The position numbers and the translations under genes are program-made. From Planctomycetota bacterium (GTDB lineage: Bacteria; Planctomycetota; UBA1135; GCA-002686595), in contig JAKLKU010000013.1 of assembly GCA_023150475.1 (NCBI GenBank), positions 100,704 to 164,703 of the forward strand: a stretch of 64,000 bases of DNA. The letters run 5' to 3'. Numbering within the stretch: the stretch's first letter is position 1; every line of letters begins with the position of its first letter. The notes under the pieces were generated by a model. It ran no database searches, was not told where the DNA came from, and worked only from the letters and a program-made list of their open reading frames with translations. Shown piece by piece: positions 8,145 to 17,694 of the stretch.

Positions 8145-10361
8145 ATGACTTGGGCGCTGCTGATCGGCCTCGTGCTGGTGCTCGCCGTCGCGCTGGGAAC
8201 GGCGTGGCGGCGCCGCGCGGAGCTCGGTCGCATGCAGCAGGCGCTCGTCGCTCGCGAACGCACGCTGCGCGCCGGCGGCACGCAGCTCGTCGAGCCGGTG
8301 ATCGACCTCTCGCGTTGCCTCGGCTGCGGCACGTGCGTCAAGGCGTGTCCCGAAGAGGGTGTGCTCGAGCTCGTCCACGGACAAGCGCTGGTGGTCCACG
8401 GTGCGCGTTGCGTCGGTCACGCGGCATGCGAGCGCGAGTGTCCCGTCGGCGCGATCACCGTGACCGTCAAGAACCTCGCCGAGCGGCGTGACGTGCCCGT
8501 GCTCGACGAGCGGCTCGAAGCGCCGCACGCACCGGGGCTCTTCCTCGCCGGCGAAGTGACCGCGCACGCGCTGATCAAGAGCGCGATCGAGCAAGGCACC
8601 GCGGTCGCGGACGAAGTCGCGCGGCGCGGCAAGGTCGGCGGCGAGGAGCTCGACCTCTGCATCGTCGGTGCGGGACCGGCAGGGCTCGCGTGCGCGCTCG
8701 CGGCGCAGCGCCACGGACTGCGCTACGTGCTCGTCGAACAAGAGGACGACCTCGGCGGGACGGTCGCGCGCTATCCGCGCCGCAAGCTCGTCGTGCTGCG
8801 GCCGGTCGAGCTGCCGAGCGTCGGCGTGCTCGAGACCGAGTACGAGAAGGAAGAGCTGATCGAGCTCTGGCGCCGCGTCGCGGACTCGCAGCGGCTCGCG
8901 ATCCGCTGCGGGGTGCGCTTCGAGCGCTGCGAACGGCGCGCGGACGGTGGGTGGCGCGTGCACGCATCGACCGGCGCGATCGACGCGCGGCACGTCTGCC
9001 TCGCGCTCGGCCGACGCGGCAGTCCGAAGAAGCTCGGGCTGCCGGGAGAGGAGCTGCCGCACGTCGTGTACGGCTTGGCGGACGCGAGCGCGTACCGCGG
9101 TCGGCGCTGCCTCGTCGTCGGCGGTGGCGACAGCGCCGTCGAAGCGGCGCTCGCGCTCGCCGCGCAGCCCGAGACGCAAGTGACGCTCGCGTATCGGCGC
9201 GACGCGTTCTTCCGGTTGCGCACGCGCAACCTCGAACACGTCGAACGCGCGCGCGCCGAAGGCAAACTCGCCGTGTTGTTCGAGACGCGGCCGGTCGCGA
9301 TCGAGCCCGGCCTCGTGCGACTCGAACAAGGCAAGGACGGCGCAACTCGGCCGCTCGAGCTCGCGAACGACGACGTGTTCGTGCTCGCGGGCGGCACGTC
9401 GCCGGTCGCCATGCTCGAACGTTCGGGCGTCTCCTTCGATCCGAGCGAGCGTCCGGCCGCGACGCCGCTCGTCGAACGTGGCACCGGCGTGTTCCCGGCG
9501 CTCGTCGGCGCGACCGTCTGCGCGGCGCTCGCGCTCGGTTTCGCCGTGTGGAACGCCGACTACTACGCGTTGTCGTTCGAGGAGCGCCCGATGAACCCGA
9601 AGCATCTGTCGCTCGGGCCCGACCGCGGCTTCGGTTTCGCACTCGGCATCGTCGCGGCGGCGTTGATCGTCGTGAACCTGCTCTACCTCGTGCGGCGTTC
9701 GACGAAGTTCGCGCGCGATTGGGGTTCGCTCACCGGCTGGATGACGAGCCACGTCGCGACCGGCGTCGCGGCCGTGCTCTGCGCGCTCCTGCACGCGGCG
9801 ATGGCGCCGCAGGATTCGCTCGGCGGGCACGCGCTCTGGGCGCTCGTGCTCTTGCTCGCCACCGGCGCGCTCGGGCGCTACGTCTACGCGTGGGTGCCGC
9901 GTGCGGCGAGCGGACGCGAGCTCGAGCTCGCCGAGGTCAAGCTGCGGCTCGAACGCGAGAGCGAAGCGTGGGCACGCGTCGACCGGCGCTTCGCCGAGCG
10001 CGTGCGCAAGGAGCTCGACGGCGCGATCGAACGCGTGCAGTGGAAGAAGTCGCTTCCGGGGCGACTGCTCGGGCTCCTCGCCGAGCGGCGTGAGCTCGAG
10101 CGTGGCCTCGCGCGCGCCGCCGCGGAAGGTCGCAAGGACGGCGTCGCCGAAGAGCGCATCGCCGGCGTGCTCGCGCTCGCTCGCAGCGCGCAGCGCACCG
10201 CGGTCGCCGCGGCCCACTTCGAGGACCTGCGCGGTTTGATCGAAGCGTGGCGTTGGCTCCACCGTTGGGGCGCGTTGCTGCTCGTCGTGCTCGTCGTCCT
10301 GCACGTCGTCTACGCGCTGAGCTACGGCGCGTTCCTGCACGAAGGGAGCGCGACGCCGTGA
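8145..10361 (+). CDS. Membrane ferredoxin / FAD-NAD(P) oxidoreductase / diheme b-type fusion
   Basis: The 738-residue protein has an N-terminal membrane helix (3-20), a two-cluster ferredoxin domain (CxxCxxCxxxCP at 58-69; second site C89, H92, C95, C99 with His in place of the second Cys), then a flavin/pyridine-nucleotide reductase of the YpdA/thioredoxin-reductase fold (VGAGPAG at 174-180, VVGGGDSAVEAA near 325, no redox CxxC). The last 270 residues hold about five membrane helices; two of them carry His-x13-His pairs (SHVATG...LLH and LHRWG...VLH), the usual ligand spacing for two b hemes. It would link NAD(P)H, ferredoxin or menaquinol to the cytochromes encoded next. The next gene overlaps its stop (GTGA). 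No ribosome site is clear at its own ATG. The direction of electron flow cannot be read from sequence. Confidence 0.85.
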   Translation: MTWALLIGLVLVLAVALGTAWRRRAELGRMQQALVARERTLRAGGTQLVEPVIDLSRCLGCGTCVKACPEEGVLELVHGQALVVHGARCVGHAACERECPVGAITVTVKNLAERRDVPVLDERLEAPHAPGLFLAGEVTAHALIKSAIEQGTAVADEVARRGKVGGEELDLCIVGAGPAGLACALAAQRHGLRYVLVEQEDDLGGTVARYPRRKLVVLRPVELPSVGVLETEYEKEELIELWRRVADSQRLAIRCGVRFERCERRADGGWRVHASTGAIDARHVCLALGRRGSPKKLGLPGEELPHVVYGLADASAYRGRRCLVVGGGDSAVEAALALAAQPETQVTLAYRRDAFFRLRTRNLEHVERARAEGKLAVLFETRPVAIEPGLVRLEQGKDGATRPLELANDDVFVLAGGTSPVAMLERSGVSFDPSERPAATPLVERGTGVFPALVGATVCAALALGFAVWNADYYALSFEERPMNPKHLSLGPDRGFGFALGIVAAALIVVNLLYLVRRSTKFARDWGSLTGWMTSHVATGVAAVLCALLHAAMAPQDSLGGHALWALVLLLATGALGRYVYAWVPRAASGRELELAEVKLRLERESEAWARVDRRFAERVRKELDGAIERVQWKKSLPGRLLGLLAERRELERGLARAAAEGRKDGVAEERIAGVLALARSAQRTAVAAAHFEDLRGLIEAWRWLHRWGALLLVVLVVLHVVYALSYGAFLHEGSATP

Positions 10362-12439
10362 AGCTCACCAGTCCGGCGTTCTGGATCGGCGCCGCGTCGC
10401 TCGCGGTCGTCGTGCTCGTCGCCGTCGTCGACGCGCGCCGCGCCGCGCCCGGCGAACTCGCGCGGGTCCACGGCCGCGAAAGCGACTTGCAGGGCCGCTC
10501 GGGTTGCAAGCAGTGTCACGGCGGTTGGTTCGCCGACATGACCGAGTCGTGCAACGAATGCCACGACCCGATCGCCGCGGACATGGAGAACAAGTCGGGC
10601 GTGCACGGCTTCCTCGCCCCCGAGATCGTCAACGAGTGCGGTACCTGCCACGACGAGCACCACGGCGCCGACTTCGAGCTCGTCAATGCGCGCAGCTTCG
10701 CGCTCGCCGGCATCGACGACGTGAAGCGCTTCGACCACTGCAGGGTCGGCTTCGAGATGAACGGCGCGCACCTCGAGCTCGACTGCGTGCAATGCCACGA
10801 GTACGCGTGGGACGACGACTTGCCGGCCGGCGCGCAGCGCTTCCGCGGACTCGATCAGGACTGCGGCACGTGCCACGCCGACCCGCACGACGGGCGGATG
10901 CAGATCGGCTGCACGACATGCCACGGCCAGGAGCGTTGGGACGGGCTCCATTCGGTCGGGCACGAGCGCTTCCTGCCGCTGGTCGGCGGCCACGGCGACG
11001 TCGGTTGCCGCGAGTGCCACGCGAAGGACGAGCCGCACTCGCTCGAAGTGCTCGGCGAGCGCCGCTCGCGCCCCGCGCCGCGCGAGTGCATCGACTGCCA
11101 CGTGATGCCGCACGCGCCGAGTTTCGTCGAAGGCGTCGCGCAGCTTTCGAGCTGCACGCAAGGCGCGACCTGCGTCACGTGCCACCAGGCCGAACACACG
11201 AGCTTCCGCGACCCGGCGCTCGCCGCGCTGATCACGCCCGAGCAACACGCTGCGTCGGGCTTCCGGCTCGATGCGCCACACCACGAGGCCGCGTGCGCGA
11301 CGTGTCACGCGCCCGAAGAGCTCGAGTTCGAAGCGCGCTATCCGCGGCGCGACGCCGACACGTGCAGCGTCTGTCACGAGGACGTGCACGAGGGCCAGTT
11401 CGCGGAGGGCCCGTTCGCGGAGGGGGATTGCCTCGCCTGCCACGGCAGGCTCGCGTGGGAGCCGCACGAGTTCGACCTCGCCGACCACGCGCGGACGCGC
11501 TTCGAGCTCGTCGGCGCGCACACGAAGCGCGAGTGCCGCGACTGCCACGTCGATCCGCCGGAAGGCACGCCGCGCGCGTTCCACGGCACCGAACGTGTCT
11601 GCGAAGCGTGCCACGAAGACGCGCACGACGGATTCTTCGCCGGAGTCACCGACGAACTGCCGGCGCTCGACGCCGGCGAATGTGCGCGTTGCCACGGCAA
11701 CGAGACGTTCGCCGACGTGCCGCCCGCCGTGTTCGACCACGGACGCTTCACCGGGTTCGCCGTCGACGGCGCGCACGCGCAAGCCGAGTGCGCCGTCTGT
11801 CATCCGCTCGCGGAGGAGCCCGACGAACTCGGCCGGCGCTTCGGTCGTGTCGCGGAGCACTTCGGCGAGTTCTCGGGCTGCGTGACGTGCCACGACGATC
11901 CGCACGCCGGCGTGTTCGACCGCGTGCCGGCGCTCGAGACGTTCGGCGGCCGCGAGGATTGCGCGCGGTGCCACGACTCGAGTTCGTTCCGGTCGCTCGT
12001 CGAGCCGTTCGACCACGGCCGTTGGACCGGTTTCGCACTCGTCGAGGAGCACGCCGCGGCTGCGTGCACCGCGTGCCATGCGCCGCTGCGGCGCGCCGAC
12101 GAACTCGGCCGCACGCTCGAACGCGCCAACGGCCCGGCGTGCGCCGATTGTCACTTCGACCCGCACGCCGGCCAGTTCCGCGTCGAAGGCCGCACCGACT
12201 GCGCGCGGTGCCACACGAGCGGCGCGCCCGACTACCTGCGGTTCGATCACGAACGCGACGCGCGTTTCGCGCTCGGCGAGCAGCACGCCGACCTCGACTG
12301 CAGTGCGTGTCACGAAGCAGTCGACCTCGCGGACGGCCGCGAAGCCGTGCGCTACCGGCCTCTGCCGATCACGTGCGTCGAGTGCCACGGCGTGCACGAG
12401 GACGTGCTGCTCCGCAAGAAGACGAGGAGGAAGGAATGA
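10358..12439 (+). CDS. 23-heme c-type cytochrome, inner-membrane anchored
   Basis: The 693-residue protein has one N-terminal membrane anchor (residues 6-25) and no cleavage site, then 23 CxxCH heme-binding motifs spread evenly, about one per 30 residues. A repeated module, FDHxRxTxFxLxGxHxxxxCxxCH, recurs several times, for example near residues 370, 465 and 545. This arrangement fits a long periplasmic heme wire taking electrons from the inner membrane. The GTG start overlaps the previous stop and its own stop overlaps the next ATG, so translation is coupled on both sides. It could instead be a multiheme reductase subunit, but there is no catalytic-type heme (CxxCK) or other cofactor site. 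Confidence 0.92.
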   Translation: MKLTSPAFWIGAASLAVVVLVAVVDARRAAPGELARVHGRESDLQGRSGCKQCHGGWFADMTESCNECHDPIAADMENKSGVHGFLAPEIVNECGTCHDEHHGADFELVNARSFALAGIDDVKRFDHCRVGFEMNGAHLELDCVQCHEYAWDDDLPAGAQRFRGLDQDCGTCHADPHDGRMQIGCTTCHGQERWDGLHSVGHERFLPLVGGHGDVGCRECHAKDEPHSLEVLGERRSRPAPRECIDCHVMPHAPSFVEGVAQLSSCTQGATCVTCHQAEHTSFRDPALAALITPEQHAASGFRLDAPHHEAACATCHAPEELEFEARYPRRDADTCSVCHEDVHEGQFAEGPFAEGDCLACHGRLAWEPHEFDLADHARTRFELVGAHTKRECRDCHVDPPEGTPRAFHGTERVCEACHEDAHDGFFAGVTDELPALDAGECARCHGNETFADVPPAVFDHGRFTGFAVDGAHAQAECAVCHPLAEEPDELGRRFGRVAEHFGEFSGCVTCHDDPHAGVFDRVPALETFGGREDCARCHDSSSFRSLVEPFDHGRWTGFALVEEHAAAACTACHAPLRRADELGRTLERANGPACADCHFDPHAGQFRVEGRTDCARCHTSGAPDYLRFDHERDARFALGEQHADLDCSACHEAVDLADGREAVRYRPLPITCVECHGVHEDVLLRKKTRRKE

Positions 12440-14127
12440 ACCGCATCGTCGCGTTCGCGCTCGCTCTCGCGTGCTTCGCGCCGCCCGCGGCGGCACAGCA
12501 GCAGGGAGGCGCCGTGCAGACGGTCGAGTTGCGCGTCGCGGCCCAGCGTCCGCGCGGCGTCCTCGTCGACCGCGGCTCGAGCGACGGCCTCGCGATCGGC
12601 GATCGTGTGCGCTTCCGGCTGCGCGGCGGCGGCACGGTCGACGGACGCGTCTCGGAAGTCGGCGAGCGCAACGCGCTCGTGTTGCTCGACGATCCCAAGG
12701 CGCAAGTCGAACTCGGCGCGCGCGGCGAAGCGGCCATCCCGAGCTCGCGCGTCGCCGCCGAAGTCGAACGCATCGAGCCGGCGCCCGAAGTCGAGGAAAC
12801 CGCGCCGGAGTTCGAGGAACATCCGCCGTGGGAGCGCGCGGACGACGAGTTCCAAGCGGACGAGCCGCTGCTCGCGCGCGTCGTGCCGCTCCGGCCCGCC
12901 GAACGCACGCCGAGTTGGCGAGGGCGCCTCTGGACCAGCGCGGACGAATACACGAGCTCCGAGGACGAGCGCACCGACGGCTACGAACGGATCGGCGCGA
13001 GCCTCTTCGGCGACAACCAGCTCGGTCACGGCGAGCGCATCGCGCTCGACTTCGAAGTGAACGCGCGGCGCACGGACCTGCCGCCCGATCCCGCGGACCA
13101 GGACGTCGACGCGACCAGGCTGCGCGTCGATCGCGCGTCGTACACGCTCGGCGACTCGCGCTTCTCGACCGACCGCGTCGAGTTCGGCCGCTTCCTGCAA
13201 CGCGGCATGCCGGAGTTCGGCGTCGTCGACGGCGCGGAATGGGGCCGGCGACTCGACGGCGGCAACCGCTTCGGCGCCAGCGTCGGTTGGATGCCCGAAC
13301 CCGACGAGGACTACGAGTCCGGACACGATTTCCAAGTCGCGGGTTATTACCGCTGGGTCTTCGACGACAGTGAGCTCGCGTCGGCGTCGCTCGGCGCGCA
13401 GAAAACGTTCCACCACGCCGACGCCGACCGCGATCTCTTGGTCGCGAAAGTCGAGTACCTGCCGCTCGAAGGGTGGCAGGCGGCGGCGACGGCGTGGGTC
13501 GACTACTACACGTCTGGCGACGACGCGAAAGGGCCGGGCTTCGACGTGTCGCAGCTCTACGCACGCGCCTGGCGTCGTTTCTCCGGCGGCGATTCACTCG
13601 CGTTCACGGCGACGCACCTCTCGATCCCGGAGATCGACCGTCACGAAGTGCCGCCGCTCTCCGCCGCGGCGCTCGCCGACGACCGGCACGAGCGCGTCGC
13701 GGCGGAGTGGGAGCACCGTTTCGACGACGAGTTCTCGCTCGCGTTCGAAGGCGGACTCTGGACCGACGAAGAAGAATCGGGGACCGACGGCGAGCTCGGG
13801 CTCACGAAACGCGAATTCTGGTGCGACGGCGGTCGCGGCGAACTCGCGCTCTTCGGCACGCGCGGACGGTTCTCGCGCACCTACGGCGCGCGAGCCCGGT
13901 TCGCGCGCGACGACGCCTACGGCGCCTGGCGCGCCGACTACGAATTCGCACAGAACCTGATCGACGGGTTCGCGAGCGACAACAACGAGCTGCCGCAGCA
14001 CCGGCTGCGCTGCGGTCGCGACGGACACTTCGGCGACGGCTGGAGCTTCGCCTGCGACGTCGAAGCGTTCTTCTGGGACCAAGAAACGGCGTTCGCGCTG
14101 CACGTCTTCCTGCAACGGAGCTTCTGA
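12436..14127 (+). CDS. Outer-membrane beta-barrel protein, probable cytochrome porin
   Basis: The 563-residue protein has a cleavable signal peptide (ends AAAQQ near residue 22), a small beta domain of about 70 residues (RGVLVDRGSSDGLAIGDRVRF), an acidic linker, and from about residue 155 alternating amphipathic strands rich in Tyr, Trp and Phe. It ends in FLQRSF, with the terminal Phe typical of barrels inserted by the BAM machinery. It is encoded between two multiheme cytochromes and overlaps the first by ATGA, which suggests the sheath of a porin-cytochrome conduit, as MtrB or the Geobacter porin-cytochrome porins are. I see no clear similarity to a named porin family; the assignment rests on fold features and context. 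Confidence 0.8.
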   Translation: MNRIVAFALALACFAPPAAAQQQGGAVQTVELRVAAQRPRGVLVDRGSSDGLAIGDRVRFRLRGGGTVDGRVSEVGERNALVLLDDPKAQVELGARGEAAIPSSRVAAEVERIEPAPEVEETAPEFEEHPPWERADDEFQADEPLLARVVPLRPAERTPSWRGRLWTSADEYTSSEDERTDGYERIGASLFGDNQLGHGERIALDFEVNARRTDLPPDPADQDVDATRLRVDRASYTLGDSRFSTDRVEFGRFLQRGMPEFGVVDGAEWGRRLDGGNRFGASVGWMPEPDEDYESGHDFQVAGYYRWVFDDSELASASLGAQKTFHHADADRDLLVAKVEYLPLEGWQAAATAWVDYYTSGDDAKGPGFDVSQLYARAWRRFSGGDSLAFTATHLSIPEIDRHEVPPLSAAALADDRHERVAAEWEHRFDDEFSLAFEGGLWTDEEESGTDGELGLTKREFWCDGGRGELALFGTRGRFSRTYGARARFARDDAYGAWRADYEFAQNLIDGFASDNNELPQHRLRCGRDGHFGDGWSFACDVEAFFWDQETAFALHVFLQRSF

Positions 14128-14134
14128 GGCCGCC

Positions 14135-14785
14135 ATGCGACGCACCCGCATCGTCACCGTCGTCTCGCTCTCGCTCGCAGCGTTCGTCGCTGCGTGCGCG
14201 CTGCGCGGCCCCGACGCCGTCAAGCAGCATCTGTGGTGGTCGGGCTTCGGGCCCGTGCTGCCGCACGACACTTTTCCGGCGGACTGCGATCAATGCCACG
14301 TCGGCGGCGACTGGCAGACGCTCGCCGCGGACTTCGCCTTCGACCACGCAGCGGAGACCGGCGTCGCGCTCGAAGGGGCGCACGCGAAGGCGCAGTGCCT
14401 CCTCTGTCACAACGATCGAGGCCCCGCGGGCGTCTTCCAACAACGCGGCTGCGTCGGCTGCCACGAAGACCTGCACGAAGGCCGACTCGGGCCCGACTGC
14501 GCCGATTGCCACACTCAGTGGAATTGGCGCCCGACCGATCAACGCGGTGAGCATCAACACTCGCGTTTCCCGTTGATCGGCGTGCATGCCGCGACGGCCT
14601 GCAATCGTTGCCACCCGGGAGCGGAAGTCGGTCGTTTCGTGCCGACCGATCCCGAGTGCGTCAGTTGTCACTTCGACGACCTCGCCGCGACCGACAACCC
14701 GAATCACTTCGGGCTCGGGCTCACCGACCACTGCGAGCGCTGCCACTTGCCGCGCACGTGGTATCAAGTCGACACCGGCAACTGA
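14135..14785 (+). CDS. 7-heme c-type cytochrome lipoprotein
   Basis: The 216-residue product has a lipobox ending FVAAC (Cys21) and seven CxxCH motifs: CDQCH, CLLCH, CVGCH, CADCH, CNRCH, CVSCH and CERCH. It shares the FDHxxxTxxxLxGAHxxxxCxxCH module with the 23-heme protein, so both probably derive from one repeat unit. It begins 7 bp after the barrel gene. As an outer-membrane lipoprotein it could sit in or against the barrel and pass electrons across the outer membrane. Confidence 0.88.
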   Translation: MRRTRIVTVVSLSLAAFVAACALRGPDAVKQHLWWSGFGPVLPHDTFPADCDQCHVGGDWQTLAADFAFDHAAETGVALEGAHAKAQCLLCHNDRGPAGVFQQRGCVGCHEDLHEGRLGPDCADCHTQWNWRPTDQRGEHQHSRFPLIGVHAATACNRCHPGAEVGRFVPTDPECVSCHFDDLAATDNPNHFGLGLTDHCERCHLPRTWYQVDTGN

Positions 14786-14921
14786 TGCGGTTGCGGGCCT
14801 GGGCGTAGGGACCTGGGCTCAAGATCGGATCGCGCGCGCTCCGATCAGGGCGACATCAGGGAGTCGGGCGCGAAGGCGGCGCATGGGGGGTGCGCACGCG
14901 TCGGCCCAAGACGGGGGAGTC

Positions 14922-17687
14922 ATGTCGTCGTTGCGGTCGTTCGTTTCGTTCGTCGGTTGGGTCGTGCTCGGTGCGCTCGTGGGTTGCAGCGGAGAGACAG
15001 GCGCGCTCGAGACGAAGAGCGCCGAGTCGTGCATGGTGTGCCACAACGGCTCGGTCTCGGACGACTATTCCGGTCCGGGCATCGAGAACCCGCACCCGTT
15101 CACCGGCGCCGACACGCTCGCGTGCACGCAGTGCCACGGTGGTGATCCGAACGGCACGGACATGGTGACGAGCCACGTGCCGCCGCCGCCGCAGATCGGC
15201 GACGACCAGAAATTGCTCACCGACGCCAAGGCGTACTTCAATCGCCTGACGCTCGCCGGCATCGACAAGTTCCCCGACTACACCGTCGCCGGCAAGACGT
15301 ACACGGCGCTCGACTACCTGCAGTTCGTCAACCCGGGCGACCTGCGCATCGTCAAGCTCGAGCGCGGTTGCGGCGAGTGTCACGAGAACCACGCCGAGGA
15401 AGTCTCGACCAGTCTGCTCGCGACCGAAGCCGGCATCTGGTCCGGCGCGACGTACGCGATCGGCGCCGAGAACGTGGTGCCGGGGAACCAAGGGCTCTAC
15501 GAAGACACGGCGTCCGACCTCGCGTTCCGCGCCGCGACGAACACGAACTTCGTCGGCGCGCAGGCCGTCGTCGGCGCGATCGAGACGTTGATCGAGACGC
15601 CGGTGTCGAGCCTGTTCGGCGTCACGGCGCCCGACCAAGCGTTCAACAACCCCGACTTCTTCGCGGCGGCGCTCGAGGACGATCAGAATCCCGACGGCTC
15701 GGTGATCACCGATTCGCCGCTCCACAAGCTCTTCGTCGAGCAGATCTCGTTCACTTGCGGCGATTGCCACTTGGGCAGCGCGGGCGCGAACAACCGCGCC
15801 GGCGACTTCCGTTCCTCGGGGTGCACGGCGTGTCACATGCAGTACAGCCTCGGCGGCCGCAGCGGTTCCGCCGACCCGAACATCGACAAGACCGAGCCGC
15901 TCGATCCCGACGACATCGACGAGCCCGAGCGTCCGCACGCCCGCATGCACCGCATCGGCAGCGTGAAGCAGACCGGCACCGATGGTTTGCCCGTCGCGGG
16001 CATCGACGACCACGCGTGCGCGGGTTGCCACCAAGGTTCGAACCGCACGGTGATGCAGTACTGGGGCGTCCGTCTCGACCAGAACGCCGACGTGCGCAAC
16101 AACCGCCAGTACCCGGCGAACCCGGATTCGTACTTGCGCACGACCAACGACACGCGGCTCTTCGATCCCGCGGTGGGCAACACGACGTTCAACGGTCGCA
16201 ACCACAACCAGTACCTGCTCGAGGAGGACTACGACGGCGACGGGCGCGACGACACGCCGGCCGACGTGCACCACGAAGCGGGCCTCGGTTGCATCGACTG
16301 CCACGGTTCGTACGACTTGCACGGCGGCGACACGTCGACGCCGGGCGCGGACATCGCGAGCCGCATGGAGCAGCAGGTCGGCATCCGTTGCGAGAACTGC
16401 CACGGCACGATCGACGCCTACGCGTCGACGCAGTCCGGCACCGCGTGGGACGGTTCGACGAAGGACCTCGCGCACGACGCGGCGGGCAACGTGCTCGACC
16501 ACGTCTACAAGGACGCGAACGGCGCGTACTGGTTGCGCGGGCGACTCGACGGAGAGCTGCACTTCCTGCCGCAGACGCGCGACACGATCGTCGACACGGG
16601 CCGGACGAATCCGTTGACCTCGCAGCCGGTCTACAGTGGCAAGGCGAGTTACGCGATGGGCCGGATCGACAACGATCCGTCGAACGGCACGGGCCCGAAG
16701 CAGACGGGTTGGACGGCGAACGGCTTCGCGCACACCGATTCGATGGACTGCGTTTCGTGCCACGGCTCGTGGACGAACACGTGCATGGGCTGCCACTTGT
16801 CCGGCGAGTACGACACCGGCAACAACTTCTCGAACGTCACTGGCGAGCGCATCATCTACAAACAAGCGACCGCCGACTTCACGTACCAGTCGCCGCTCTT
16901 CTTCCAACTCGGCGTGAACACGCGCGGCAAGATCACGCAGTTCAGCGCGAACACCAAGGTGTTCTACAAGTGGATCGACAAGAACAACACCGTCTCGAAG
17001 GTGTTCACGTTCAGCGATCGCCAGGGCAAGGGCGCGAACTACTTGGCCGGCATCCAGTCGATGAGCCACAACTCGATCATGGCGCACTCGATCCGCGGCA
17101 AGGTCGCGGCGGACAAGGAAGGTCCGCGTTACTGCAACGCCTGTCACCTGACGACCAACTCGCTCGCGAACTACGGCACCGAGTACGACGCGTTCCGCAC
17201 GGCGATGGCCGCGAACGACTTCGCGTCGCTCGACTACAACCTGCTCGCGCAGCACTTCGGCCAGAACACCGGCAACCAGATGGACTCGCCGATGTTCGCG
17301 CACATGGTCGCGGGGCTCGGCACCGGGCTCTTCTTGTTCGACGAGCACGGACAGCCCGTGAACCCGCTCGACAACTTCGCGGGCCGCAAGGGCGCGAACA
17401 ACGTCGCGCCGGCGAGCATCTACGATCCGAACCGCGTGCGCCTGAACCTCGACCGTATCGTCGACGCGAGCGGCGTCGCGCAAGGCTCGAACAACCACAC
17501 GTGGGTGCAAGGCGCGAACGGAGCGGCGCTGCGCGACGGCGCGCTCGACCCGGAACTCGCCGGACCGCTCGGTGCGACGCTGATCCAACGTCTCGCCGAT
17601 CCGCTGAACGGCATCGTGCTCGACTCGTGGTTCGACCCGAACGGCGCCGCGCACGGCGGAGCGTCGGGCTTCCTGAACACGCCGTGA
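14922..17687 (+). CDS. 11-heme c-type cytochrome lipoprotein, probably surface-exposed
   Basis: The 921-residue protein has a lipobox (ALVGC, Cys22) and eleven CxxCH motifs, beginning CMVCH and ending CNACH near residue 735, separated by long non-heme beta-rich insertions with DGDGRDD-type calcium-loop sequences. The last 180 residues have no heme. Large multiheme lipoproteins with few hemes per residue are typical of outer-surface terminal reductases (established for OmcA/MtrC-type proteins, which are not close in sequence). The ATG at 14922 follows GGGGGAG. It starts 136 bp after the 7-heme gene on the same strand and ends 7 bp from the convergent ATP-grasp gene. The hemeless C-terminal part could be a binding domain. 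Confidence 0.9.
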   Translation: MSSLRSFVSFVGWVVLGALVGCSGETGALETKSAESCMVCHNGSVSDDYSGPGIENPHPFTGADTLACTQCHGGDPNGTDMVTSHVPPPPQIGDDQKLLTDAKAYFNRLTLAGIDKFPDYTVAGKTYTALDYLQFVNPGDLRIVKLERGCGECHENHAEEVSTSLLATEAGIWSGATYAIGAENVVPGNQGLYEDTASDLAFRAATNTNFVGAQAVVGAIETLIETPVSSLFGVTAPDQAFNNPDFFAAALEDDQNPDGSVITDSPLHKLFVEQISFTCGDCHLGSAGANNRAGDFRSSGCTACHMQYSLGGRSGSADPNIDKTEPLDPDDIDEPERPHARMHRIGSVKQTGTDGLPVAGIDDHACAGCHQGSNRTVMQYWGVRLDQNADVRNNRQYPANPDSYLRTTNDTRLFDPAVGNTTFNGRNHNQYLLEEDYDGDGRDDTPADVHHEAGLGCIDCHGSYDLHGGDTSTPGADIASRMEQQVGIRCENCHGTIDAYASTQSGTAWDGSTKDLAHDAAGNVLDHVYKDANGAYWLRGRLDGELHFLPQTRDTIVDTGRTNPLTSQPVYSGKASYAMGRIDNDPSNGTGPKQTGWTANGFAHTDSMDCVSCHGSWTNTCMGCHLSGEYDTGNNFSNVTGERIIYKQATADFTYQSPLFFQLGVNTRGKITQFSANTKVFYKWIDKNNTVSKVFTFSDRQGKGANYLAGIQSMSHNSIMAHSIRGKVAADKEGPRYCNACHLTTNSLANYGTEYDAFRTAMAANDFASLDYNLLAQHFGQNTGNQMDSPMFAHMVAGLGTGLFLFDEHGQPVNPLDNFAGRKGANNVAPASIYDPNRVRLNLDRIVDASGVAQGSNNHTWVQGANGAALRDGALDPELAGPLGATLIQRLADPLNGIVLDSWFDPNGAAHGGASGFLNTP

Positions 17688-17694
17688 GCGGAGC

